The notes beneath the pieces were generated by a model. The model did no database searches. It was not told the origin of the DNA and saw nothing but the letters and a program-made list of their open reading frames with translations. From positions 1 through 9,497 of the forward strand of contig JAGRKR010000202.1 in assembly GCA_020442225.1 (NCBI GenBank): DNA of 9,497 bases, in the 5' to 3' direction. The position numbers were made by a program, and so were the translations under genes. The DNA is from Hyphomicrobiaceae bacterium. Lineage in GTDB: Bacteria; Pseudomonadota; Alphaproteobacteria; Rhizobiales; Hyphomicrobiaceae. This document shows positions 1 to 6,165 of this stretch, one piece after another (the stretch's first letter is position 1; every line of letters starts with the position of its first letter).

Positions 1-200
1 ATCAGGTGGTCCACCAGCGTGAAGACGAGATCTGGATTGGCCACCTTGCGTCCGGCCTTCGCGAACCCCGGCATGATCCAGCCGGCCGTCCAGTCGTGAA
101 GCACGAGGCGGTCGATGTGGATGAGCTGGCTCTGGCCGTCGAGGTCGGCGACGACGTGATCGGCCCACACCTTGTCGAAGTATGTCCTGGCTGCGGCCAT
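1..200 (-). CDS. LeuC/aconitase-family hydro-lyase large subunit, N-terminal part (runs off window)
   Basis: On the minus strand an ATG at 200-198 opens a frame that stays open to base 1, giving the first 66 residues of a protein whose rest lies outside the window. The reading starts MAAARTYFDKVWADHVV and continues with LIHIDRLVLHDW, AGRKV and finally LVDHL. This is the N-terminal pattern of 3-isopropylmalate dehydratase large subunits and relatives (KVWxxHVV, IDRxxxHE, GRKVxxPDL, VDH). These enzymes use a [4Fe-4S] cluster to add or remove water on a di- or tricarboxylate, usually with a small LeuD-type partner. The cluster cysteines lie beyond the window. A strong Shine-Dalgarno stretch (AGGAAGGAAA) lies just upstream on the minus strand and supports this start. 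The gene is divergent from a C-C lyase, so a catabolic hydratase (for example dimethylmalate or methylcitrate type) is as likely as leucine biosynthesis. The family is fairly sure, the substrate unknown. Confidence 0.8.
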   Translation of the reverse strand, partial: MAAARTYFDKVWADHVVADLDGQSQLIHIDRLVLHDWTAGWIMPGFAKAGRKVANPDLVFTLVDHL

Positions 201-382
201 GTGCGTTTCCTTCCTGTGCGTCCTCGATGCGACCGGCGGAATGTCGGGATCGGCGGGCGCCGTCGCGAATGGGCTCGCGCGACGATACACCGTCGTGCCT
301 TCGCTCGTCATCCGTTCGTGCCGAGCCGGATGGACAGGGGCGCGCCCGAGCCGCGGGCGGCCGGGGAGACCGAGCAATGCTC

Positions 383-411
383 TTGGCGCACTTGAAGGCC
401 GGTGCTAGCCT
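383..411 (+). promoter_or_regulatory. Weak candidate promoter of the lyase-ABC transporter genes
   Basis: TTGGCG at 383-388 and TAGCCT at 406-411 are separated by 17 bases, which is the right spacing for a sigma70-type promoter. The match of the -10 box is poor. It points toward the lyase gene and would give a leader of about 100 bases. It is a guess from box spacing only. Confidence 0.2.
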
Positions 412-475
412 CGCCGGCAACGAGACGCCGGGGCCGGGGCTCCGGGTGCGGCGGGCCAGGTTCCGTCAATGACGA

Positions 476-497
476 CCGGCGCGCGATGATGCGCCGG
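476..497 (+). other. Hairpin in the leader of the lyase gene
   Basis: CCGGCGC (476-482) and GCGCCGG (491-497) are perfect 7-bp arms around an 8-base loop. The hairpin ends about 8 bases before the GGGGAG ribosome binding site and 21 bases before the ATG at 519. It could affect translation initiation or simply be chance pairing in GC-rich DNA. Confidence 0.35.
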
Positions 498-518
498 CGA
501 GTGTGGGGAGTTCTATCT

Positions 519-1382
519 ATGACGGTTGCAGCCGAGCTTCGCCGCCTGCTGGAGGCTGACACGCTGCACATCGTCCCGACGTGCTTCGATGCACTCTCGG
601 CACGGTTGGCCCGCGAGGCAGGGTTTCCTATCGGCTTCATGAGCGGAGCGGCGGTGGCGGCCACGCGGCTCGGCATGCCCGACACCGGCCTTATCACGGC
701 GTCCGAGATGACCGATCAACTCCGCCTAATCTGTGGGGCGGTGCCGGGCCTGCCCGTCATCGGCGATGGCGATACGGGGTACGGCAACGCCGTCAACGTC
801 CGTCGCACCGTCATGGACTACGCCCGCGCCGGGGCAGCCTGCATCATGATCGAGGATCAGGTGACGCCGAAGCGCTGTGGCCATTTCGAGGGAAAGCAGG
901 TGCTCCCGCGCGAAGAGGCGCGCATGAAAATGCGGGCCGCCGTCGATGCGGCGCGCGAGTGCGGGATCCTCGTTCTGGCGCGGACCGACGCGCGCGCCGT
1001 GCACGGCTTCGAGGCGGCCCTGGAACGCTGCCGCGACTTCGAGGAGGCGGGGGCGGACATCATTTTCCTGGAGGCGCCGGTCTCGGTCGAGGAACTCGAG
1101 ACTTTCGTGCGCGCCATGCGCAAGCCGGCGATGGCCAACATCGTCGAGGGCGGCAAGACGCCAGTCATCCCCGCGGCCCAGCTCGAGGCGATGGGCGTCA
1201 GGATCGCCGTCTATCATCCGCTGCTGTTCTCGGCCATGCGGGCGATGACGGATGCGCTTGCGGCGCTTCGCACGGGCGATGCTGCCGCATCTCCGCCAAT
1301 GGCGAGCTTCGACGAGCTGAAGCGTGTCGCTGGTCTCGAGGAGTATGACCGCCTGTCTCGGCTCTATGCCTGCGAGACGTAA
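519..1382 (+). CDS. Isocitrate lyase/PEP mutase superfamily C-C lyase (methylisocitrate or dimethylmalate lyase-like)
   Basis: This 287-residue protein has the size and layout of the small TIM-barrel isocitrate lyase/PEP mutase superfamily. Visible motifs are SGAAVA near residues 42-47, the metal-binding GDGDTGYGN (82-90, with D83 and D85), IEDQ (111-114), the catalytic KRCGH (118-122, nucleophile/acid C120), ARTDA (154-158) and NIVEGGKTP (207-215). The KRCGH cysteine argues for a lyase that cleaves 2-hydroxy acids into pyruvate, oxaloacetate or glyoxylate plus a second acid, not for a phosphonomutase. NIVEGGKTP, where PrpB has a different loop, leans toward 2,3-dimethylmalate lyase, oxaloacetate hydrolase or carboxyphosphonoenolpyruvate-type relatives; this is from memory. 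The start at 519 is chosen because MTVAAELRRLLE is the family N-terminus and GGGGAG lies 9 bases upstream. The frame is open further upstream, but that part looks non-coding. It is cytoplasmic and probably co-transcribed with the transporter 51 bases downstream. Confidence 0.85.
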   Translation: MTVAAELRRLLEADTLHIVPTCFDALSARLAREAGFPIGFMSGAAVAATRLGMPDTGLITASEMTDQLRLICGAVPGLPVIGDGDTGYGNAVNVRRTVMDYARAGAACIMIEDQVTPKRCGHFEGKQVLPREEARMKMRAAVDAARECGILVLARTDARAVHGFEAALERCRDFEEAGADIIFLEAPVSVEELETFVRAMRKPAMANIVEGGKTPVIPAAQLEAMGVRIAVYHPLLFSAMRAMTDALAALRTGDAAASPPMASFDELKRVAGLEEYDRLSRLYACET

Positions 1383-1433
1383 GTTCCTGAACGCAACAGG
1401 GACCAATCACGAGCAAACACTTGGGAGGGACAC

Positions 1434-2417
1434 ATGAGCACCTTGGATCGAAGAGCATTCCTTGCCGTGCTTGGCGGTGCGGCGCTCGGCGCCTCGGCCA
1501 CGCCGGCTGAGGCAGGCGTCAAGATCGCCATTGCGCAGTATGGCCAGTTCATGAGCGGCTTTCCCTGGCTGGTGGCGCTCAAGCAGGGCTTCATCAAGGG
1601 TGAAGGTCTCGATATCGAGGGGTTCATCTCCAGCAAGGGCGGCGGCACGTCGGTGCGCAACATCCTGGCCAGCGGCACGCCGTTCGGTGAGGTGGCGTCC
1701 GGTGCGGCCATCGCCGCCATCAAGCAGGGCGTCCCGCTGAAGGTGATCTATGCGGCCACCAACGATGCCGGCGAGATTGCCTGGATGACGCTGCCCGGTA
1801 AGCCGATCAGCTCGATCAAGGATCTGGTCGGCAAGACCATCGGCTATACCTCGGCCAAATCGACGACCGAGATGCTGCTTCGCATGAGCCTCAGCGCGGC
1901 TGGCATCGCGCCGGACCAGGTCAAGCTGGTGGCCACCGGCGGCCTCGGCGGCGGGCTGTCGCTGCTGGCGGCGGGCGGCATCGACGCGGCGCCGATCGTC
2001 GAACCGACCATGTCCAAGGCGGGCAGCAAGTACAAGCTGGTTTTCCGCGCGGCCGACTACGTGAAGCAGCTCAACTTCGCCTTCGGTGTCACGACGGAAG
2101 TCTACGGCAAGAAGGAGCCGGAGCGGCTGCGCAAGATGGTGCTCGCGCGCCGCAAGGCGGTCGACTGGATCTACGCCAACCCATCGGCCGCAGTACCGCT
2201 GTGTGGGGAATTCCTCTCGATCGACAAGGATCTGGCCGGCAAGGTGCTGCCGAAGTTCATCGGCTGGAAGTACTGGTCGCGCGGCGACTTCACCAAGGAC
2301 GGACTCGAGAACAATGTCCGGGGCCTGCAACTCATGAAGGCCGTCGAAGGCAGCGTCGACTGGAACAAGTACGTCGACCAGAGTTTCCTGCCGGCCGATC
2401 TGCGCAGGACGCTATGA
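1434..2417 (+). CDS. ABC transporter substrate-binding protein, NMT1/SsuA type, Tat signal
   Basis: This 327-residue periplasmic binding protein captures the ligand for the transporter encoded by the next three genes. The N-terminus has a twin-arginine motif (DRRAFLA, residues 5-11), a hydrophobic run and a likely cleavage after AEA near residue 27, so Tat export is probable. The mature part starts VKIAIAQYGQFMSG and keeps the NMT1/THI5 and SsuA layout: a KQGFIKGEGLDIE block (50-62), GGGTSVRNILASG (69-81, probable ligand loop) and DLVGKTIGYTS (130-140). Members of this family bind sulfonates, nitrate, pyrimidines, riboflavin or aromatic acids, and the sequence does not tell which. GGGAGGGAC sits just before the ATG. 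The gene follows the lyase by 51 bases and its TGA overlaps the ATG of the ATPase gene (ATGA at 2414-2417). Confidence 0.88.
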   Translation: MSTLDRRAFLAVLGGAALGASATPAEAGVKIAIAQYGQFMSGFPWLVALKQGFIKGEGLDIEGFISSKGGGTSVRNILASGTPFGEVASGAAIAAIKQGVPLKVIYAATNDAGEIAWMTLPGKPISSIKDLVGKTIGYTSAKSTTEMLLRMSLSAAGIAPDQVKLVATGGLGGGLSLLAAGGIDAAPIVEPTMSKAGSKYKLVFRAADYVKQLNFAFGVTTEVYGKKEPERLRKMVLARRKAVDWIYANPSAAVPLCGEFLSIDKDLAGKVLPKFIGWKYWSRGDFTKDGLENNVRGLQLMKAVEGSVDWNKYVDQSFLPADLRRTL

Positions 2418-3289
2418 CCGACGGAGCCGCTCTGCTGGGCGCGGCGGCCGTCAGCGATGGGGCTGCGAAGCCCGTCACCGGTGGCCGTGGCGCCGTCGTC
2501 GAGGTGCAGGACGTCGTGAAGCGGTTCGCACCGCTCCATGGCGGCATGGAGGTTCACGCCCTCGGGCCGGTGAGCTTCGAGTTGCGACAGGGCGAGTTCT
2601 TCGCGCTTGTCGGTCCGTCGGGCTGCGGGAAATCGACGCTTCTCGACATCGTCGCCGGCCTAAATCGTGCGACTGAGGGGCGAGTGAGCTTCGAAGGCAA
2701 GCCCGTCAGCGGCCTGCCGCCCGATGGCGTCGGCGTCGTGCTGCAGGAGGACGCGAGCTTTCCCTGGCTGTCGGTCTGGGACAACGTGGCGTTCGGTCTG
2801 CGCCGTCAGGGGGTGGGCCGCAAGGAGCTCACGGAGCGGGTCGACGCCGTGCTGGCCTTTCTCGGCCTGCGGGACTTTGCGCGCGCCTACCCTGCGCAGC
2901 TCTCCGGCGGCATGCGCCAGCGCGTGTGCATTGGACGCACGCTCATCCTGCGCCCACGGCTGATCCTGCTCGACGAGCCATTCGGAGCGCTGGATCAGCA
3001 GACTCGGCTGCTGATGGGTGACGAGCTGCTGCGGCTGTGGCGCGACACGGGCGCCACGATCATGCTGATCACCCACTCGCTCGACGAGGCGGCGCTGCTC
3101 GCCGACCGCGTCGGCGTCATGAGCGCGCGCCCCGGCCGGCTGATCGAGCTGCTTGAGACCGGCTGGCCGCGCGAGCGCACGTCCGAGATCGTCGCCGATC
3201 CGAACTTCGGGCGGGTCACGGCGCAACTCTGGTCGCGGCTGCGCGCCGAATCGATGCGTGCGCGCGAGCAGAGCGAGGCCGTGCGATGA
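2414..3289 (+). CDS. ABC transporter ATP-binding protein, nitrate/sulfonate/taurine type
   Basis: This 291-residue ATPase powers import through the two downstream permeases. All nucleotide-binding motifs are intact: Walker A GPSGCGKST (67-75), Q-loop glutamine 111, signature LSGGM (163-167), Walker B LILLDEP (183-189), D-loop GALD (191-194) and switch histidine 221 in THSLDEA. QEDASFPWLSVWDNVAFGL after the Q-loop is typical of the SsuB/TauB/NrtD branch. The first 25 residues or so, rich in Ala and Gly, are an unstructured-looking extension ahead of the usual VEVQDVVKRF start. The frame is open back to 2201, but the ATG at 2414 fits because it overlaps the stop of the binding-protein gene (ATGA), suggesting translational coupling. 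The C-terminal 60 residues are a normal tail for this branch. It ends in another ATGA overlap with the first permease. Confidence 0.92.
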   Translation: MTDGAALLGAAAVSDGAAKPVTGGRGAVVEVQDVVKRFAPLHGGMEVHALGPVSFELRQGEFFALVGPSGCGKSTLLDIVAGLNRATEGRVSFEGKPVSGLPPDGVGVVLQEDASFPWLSVWDNVAFGLRRQGVGRKELTERVDAVLAFLGLRDFARAYPAQLSGGMRQRVCIGRTLILRPRLILLDEPFGALDQQTRLLMGDELLRLWRDTGATIMLITHSLDEAALLADRVGVMSARPGRLIELLETGWPRERTSEIVADPNFGRVTAQLWSRLRAESMRAREQSEAVR

Positions 3290-4035
3290 CACTGACCATG
3301 CGGCGCATCGCGGTGCTGGTGTTTGCCGTCGGCGCACTCGAGGTCGGCTGCCGGGCGGGCTGGATCGATCGCCTGACCATCGTGGCGCCGAGCGACATGG
3401 CTCTGAGGCTCGGCGAGCTCCTGGCGACGGGGAATGCCACCGACGACATCCTGTTCACGCTCAAGAACATTCTCGCGGCGATCATCTGTTCCATCGTCAT
3501 CGGGTTCATCATCGGCACGCTGATCCACGGGCTGCCACGGCTGCGGACCATCATCGATCCACTTCTCACGTCCTATTATGCCGTTCCGATCTTCGTCTTC
3601 TATCCGCTGCTGATCGTCATCTTCGGCATCACGAGCGTGCCGCTGATCATCATCGGCACGATGTTCGGTGTGGTGGCGATGATCGTCAACACGCTCACAG
3701 GGCTCGACCGTGTGCCCCGTGCTCTGGAGAAAACCGGGCGGCTCCTGCGGCTCGGGCGGATGCAGCAACTGTTCCTGATCTCGTTGCCTGCGGCGGGGCC
3801 CTATTTCATCACGGGCATGAAGTTCTCGATAATCTACGCCACCATCGCGGTCATCGCCGGAGAGTTCATTCTCTCGGCGCGCGGCATCGGCTACCGCGTG
3901 GCTTTCGCCTACAACAGTTTCGACGGGCGCACGATGTACGCGCTTCTGCTCCTGCTGCTGACGACCGTCACCATCATGGCGCTGACGCTGCATGGCTGGG
4001 AGAAGAAGCTGCACCGTCGCTGGGGGCGGGAATGA
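3286..4035 (+). CDS. ABC transporter permease 1 (BPD_transp_1, SsuC/TauC type)
   Basis: This 249-residue inner-membrane protein forms half of the translocation channel. It has about six hydrophobic segments, near residues 7-22, 62-82, 98-114, 117-136, 174-196 and 217-236. The cytoplasmic EAA-type coupling loop lies around residues 143-180 (PRALEKTGRLLRLGRMQQ, then LPAAGPYFITGMK), where a permease contacts the ATPase. The length is normal for the family. Translation starts at an ATG overlapping the ATPase stop (ATGA, 3286-3289), and an alternative ATG four codons in is less likely. Two different permease genes imply a heterodimeric channel, as in some NMT1-type importers. Substrate unknown. 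Confidence 0.9.
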   Translation: MTLTMRRIAVLVFAVGALEVGCRAGWIDRLTIVAPSDMALRLGELLATGNATDDILFTLKNILAAIICSIVIGFIIGTLIHGLPRLRTIIDPLLTSYYAVPIFVFYPLLIVIFGITSVPLIIIGTMFGVVAMIVNTLTGLDRVPRALEKTGRLLRLGRMQQLFLISLPAAGPYFITGMKFSIIYATIAVIAGEFILSARGIGYRVAFAYNSFDGRTMYALLLLLLTTVTIMALTLHGWEKKLHRRWGRE

Positions 4036-4808
4036 GGCGCAAGCTCGTCGACTTCGTCCTGCTGGTGCTGCTCGTCGGCGCGGTCTGGCAGGGCCTGCAT
4101 CATCTGGTCGGCGAGGAGGCCCTTTCGGCGCCCGGCGAGACCATCGCCTATCTCCTGCGCTATCTGCGCGATCCCAAGTTCTGGATGCATGCCGGCGCCA
4201 CCAGCCTGGCACTCGGCTACGCGCTGGCCATCGCCATCGGGGGCGGACTTCTGATCGGGCTGCCGCTCGGCCTCAATCGGGCTGCGGGCGACGTGGCCGA
4301 TCCCTACCTGATCGCACTCTTCTCGATCCCGAAGATCACGCTGTACCCGGTCATCCTGCTGCTGTTCGGGCTGAGCCTCTCGGGCAAGGTGGCGTTCGGC
4401 GCCATCCACGGACTGTTCCCCATCGCGCTTTTCACCATGAGCGGCGTGCGCAGCATCCCGCGGACCTACCTGAAGACAGCCAGGGCCATGCGCCTGTCGC
4501 GCTTCGATACGATCCGCTCCGTGGCGTTCCCCGCCGCGCTGCCGGAGATCGTCACGGGCGTTCGCATCGGCACCGCCAGCACGATTCTCGGCACGCTCAT
4601 CGGCGAGATGTTCGCTGCGACCGAGGGCCTCGGCTTCGTGTTGATCAAGGCCATCGAGCGCAACGAGGTGCAGATCATCATGGCGTTGACGCTGCTGCTG
4701 TTCATCGTATCGAGCACGCTCAACACGCTGCTGCTCGTCCTGGAGCACCGGCTCCATCGTCGTGCAGCCGTGGTCGGCCGCGAGGCCGGTGCGCCGGCGG
4801 CGCGTTGA
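4032..4808 (+). CDS. ABC transporter permease 2 (BPD_transp_1, SsuC/TauC type)
   Basis: This 258-residue membrane protein is the second permease of the importer. It has an N-terminal transmembrane segment (residues 6-22), a cluster of hydrophobic helices (55-80, 90-114, 119-136, 177-195, 212-237) and an EAA-type loop around 145-178 (TARAMRLSRFDTIRSVAFP, then LPEIVTGVRIG). The frame is open much further upstream, inside the preceding genes, but the ATG at 4032 overlaps the stop of permease 1 (ATGA). It also gives a normal-length protein with the hydrophobic segment at the start. It is the last gene of the unit, and its final codons and stop lie inside a strong hairpin. Confidence 0.9.
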   Translation: MRRKLVDFVLLVLLVGAVWQGLHHLVGEEALSAPGETIAYLLRYLRDPKFWMHAGATSLALGYALAIAIGGGLLIGLPLGLNRAAGDVADPYLIALFSIPKITLYPVILLLFGLSLSGKVAFGAIHGLFPIALFTMSGVRSIPRTYLKTARAMRLSRFDTIRSVAFPAALPEIVTGVRIGTASTILGTLIGEMFAATEGLGFVLIKAIERNEVQIIMALTLLLFIVSSTLNTLLLVLEHRLHRRAAVVGREAGAPAAR

Positions 4809-4819
4809 CCGCCGCCGGC
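4793..4819. terminator. GC hairpin between convergent genes, likely bidirectional terminator
   Basis: GCCGGCGGCG (4793-4802) and CGCCGCCGGC (4810-4819) are perfect 10-bp arms around a 7-base loop that contains the TGA of permease 2. No T-run follows on either strand, so it is not a textbook intrinsic terminator. Its placement between convergent ends, 8 bases from the stop of the minus-strand gene, suits a bidirectional terminator or mRNA end protector. Confidence 0.6.
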
Positions 4820-4826
4820 AATCGCC

Positions 4827-5408
4827 TCAGTACCCCGTGACGTAGCGGATGGCCGGATGGTTCCATCGGGCGTGACGGTGGCAGCGGATGGCCCGGTGGA
4901 AATGCATGCCGCGCACGCGCCAGCGATGATAATGGCACCAGTTCAGCTCCTCGGCGATGATGATCGTCGGCACGGGGATCCAACGCCAGCGCAGACCGGG
5001 ACGCCAGGCGCGGTGGCGGCGAATTGTGCGCCGGGGCGGCCGCGCACGTTTGCCGGTCGGCGGCGTGACGCGGGGCACGACACGCCGTGGCGTGACCTTT
5101 CGCGGAACAACGCGGCGTGGCACGGCGCGAGGCACCGCACGGCGCGGCGTGACCTGGCGGGGGACGACCCGGCGCGGCACGGCTTGCCTCGGCACGGCGC
5201 GTCTCGGCGCAATCTGGCGCGGCGCGATTTGCCTTGGCGCGGACTGGCGTGGTGCGGCGGGTGCGGCTCGCGGTGTCGCGGTTGGTGCGGCACCGCGCCT
5301 GCCTTGTACGACCTGTGTCTGGGCTTCGACGTCGGCGAGCCGGGCCTCGAGCGCGAACGCGCCGCCAAGCAGGAGTACGCCGAGCATCGCCGTGCGAATT
5401 CTGATCAT
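4827..5408 (-). CDS. Exported arginine/proline-rich repeat protein with His/Cys-rich tail, function unknown
   Basis: I do not recognise this 193-residue protein. It starts MIRIRTAMLGVLLLGG, a short basic N-terminus with a hydrophobic core to residue 20 and a plausible cleavage near residue 29, so export is likely. Residues 52-114 are about 13 units of the form [AVT]-P-R-[QRK]-[AVI], such as APRQI, VPRRV and TPRRA; two units are one residue short. A second basic stretch (120-142) leads to a tail (residues 156-193) rich in His, Trp and Arg, with C158, C176 and seven histidines between 159 and 184. By my count 42 of 193 residues are Arg and only five are acidic. The start at 5408 is supported by GAAGGAG a few bases upstream; the frame is open to 5579, but that part lacks a signal peptide. 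Possible roles are binding of polyanions (envelope, DNA, polyphosphate) or of metal. These are guesses. Confidence 0.72.
   Translation of the reverse strand: MIRIRTAMLGVLLLGGAFALEARLADVEAQTQVVQGRRGAAPTATPRAAPAAPRQSAPRQIAPRQIAPRRAVPRQAVPRRVVPRQVTPRRAVPRAVPRRVVPRKVTPRRVVPRVTPPTGKRARPPRRTIRRHRAWRPGLRWRWIPVPTIIIAEELNWCHYHRWRVRGMHFHRAIRCHRHARWNHPAIRYVTGY
5067..5255 (-). repeat. Degenerate 15-nt tandem repeat coding for P-R pentapeptides
   Basis: About 13 consecutive units of roughly 15 bases encode [AVT]-P-R-[QRK]-[AVI] on the minus strand. On the plus strand they read as recurring GGCGCGG, GGCACGG and GGCGTGAC-like words. Two units are 12 bases long, so the frame is kept. The units differ at many positions, so the array is old or is held by selection on protein content. 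Confidence 0.75.
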
Positions 5409-5850
5409 CTGTCTTCTCCTTCTTGTCGAGCCCCACGACAGGGCGGGGCGGCTCGTGCCAGGGCCGCAGCTCGCCTGTCTCGCGTCGACGACGCAGGCGC
5501 TGGCGAGGTGCGGCGGATCAGGCCTTCCCGTGTCGGCCTCACCGCATCGCCAGACAGGCGCGGGACTTGTCTCGAGCAACGGCTGTGGTCCACGACGTCA
5601 GCCAGACGGCAGGGCCATCGGCATGTGCGTCTCGGGCAGACATGCGAGGGGCACGCCAACGATCATGTCGTGGCGCGTAGACCGAGCGCTTCGCTCGAGC
5701 CCGTCGCGTCCATGTCTCTATTCAAGCGATCCGGGTGGCGCTGGCCTTGATGTCGGTCAAACCATGGCTTCAGCGGCGGTCGCGCCGGGCAATGGCGTCG
5801 GCGCAGGGAGTTTGGGGCGCGATCGCTGCTCGCGATCGCACCCCTGGGCG
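5409..5850. other. 442-bp intergenic region without a convincing gene
   Basis: Open frames on both strands here have compositions expected from random GC-rich DNA (Arg, Ala and Pro runs) and no family resemblance or good start. The region must contain the promoter of the minus-strand arginine-rich gene; GAAGGAG just upstream of 5408 is its ribosome binding site. A small hairpin (CGAGCG/CGCTCG, 5683-5697) and the terminator-like hairpin at 5814-5844 are the only structures I see. Confidence 0.5.
5814..5844 (-). terminator. Hairpin after the hydrolase/DUF6295 gene pair
   Basis: GGGG plus GCGATCGC (5814-5826) pairs with GCGATCGC plus CCCC (5832-5844) around a 5-base loop, with one C/A mismatch, giving 12 paired positions. 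It begins 7 bases after the stop of the small minus-strand gene. There is no T-run beyond it, as is common in GC-rich genomes. Termination is inferred from position and stem strength. Confidence 0.55.
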
Positions 5851-6156
5851 TCAAGCAGCTTCATGGAGGCCGGCAGGGGAGCGCTTGCCCCGCACTTCAG
5901 CCTCCTCGAACTCCGCGGCGGCGATCGCCCGGTCGAGCGCGGCTCTGAGCGCCTTGGCGGTCTCCAGCGTCAGCTCGACAGCCGCGCGGGCGCCGGGCTC
6001 CATCGTGGTGTTGACGAAGTCGAGCGTGATGACGTCGCCGAGCGGGGCATGACGCGCGTGGTCATAGGCGACGACGGTCTGCGTCAGGGGGAACCAGGCC
6101 TCGCCTCGCTTGGCCATGCCCTCGGCGGGTGCGATCTCGACGATCGATGTGCACAT
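5851..6156 (-). CDS. Small DUF6295-like protein
   Basis: This 101-residue soluble protein begins MCTSIVEIAP and contains EAWFPLTQTVVAYDHARHAPL (split here as EAWFPLTQ, VVAYDHARHAPL), DVITLDFVN and AAVELTLETAKAL. From memory this matches the DUF6295 pattern (MCT start, GWFP, YDHPxHAP, IDFVN, RVAVEL), a family without an assigned function. The last 25 residues or so are charged and probably disordered. It is the second gene of a two-gene unit: 9 bases separate it from the upstream dienelactone hydrolase gene, and its GAGGTGA ribosome binding site overlaps the stop of that gene. Such coupling suggests that it assists or is co-regulated with the hydrolase. The conserved Cys, His and Asp residues could bind metal or substrate, but that is speculation. 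Confidence 0.78.
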   Translation of the reverse strand: MCTSIVEIAPAEGMAKRGEAWFPLTQTVVAYDHARHAPLGDVITLDFVNTTMEPGARAAVELTLETAKALRAALDRAIAAAEFEEAEVRGKRSPAGLHEAA

Positions 6157-6165
6157 GACGTCACC

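Larger units (their letters stand above)
201..518. other. Divergent intergenic region, 318 bp
   Basis: This stretch separates the minus-strand hydro-lyase gene from the plus-strand lyase gene and must hold the promoters of both. Several open frames cross it, but none has a convincing start or a recognisable product. The only structures I can point to are a weak sigma70-like box pair near 383-411 and a hairpin at 476-497 just before the lyase ribosome binding site. I found no clear regulator operator. Confidence 0.6.

Noticed and set aside
6..395. A 129-codon plus-strand open frame near the left edge
   Set aside because: It is the mirror of the LeuC-like gene start and then runs through the divergent promoter region; its sequence resembles no family.
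1407..2330. A 307-codon minus-strand open frame opposite the binding-protein gene
   Set aside because: No recognisable motifs, and the opposite strand encodes a clear NMT1-type protein with a good ribosome binding site.
2995..4212. A 405-codon minus-strand open frame opposite the ATPase and permease genes
   Set aside because: The translation is low-complexity Arg, Asp and Gln rich and lies opposite strongly conserved transporter genes; it is a shadow frame.
5067..5255. CRISPR array or intergenic tandem repeat
   Set aside because: The repeat period is about 15 bases with no spacers, and it stays in frame inside an open reading frame with a signal peptide, so it is a protein repeat.
5663..5854. 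Small minus-strand frame after the DUF6295-like gene
   Set aside because: It overlaps the terminator-like hairpin, is Arg/Pro rich without motifs, and has no convincing start.
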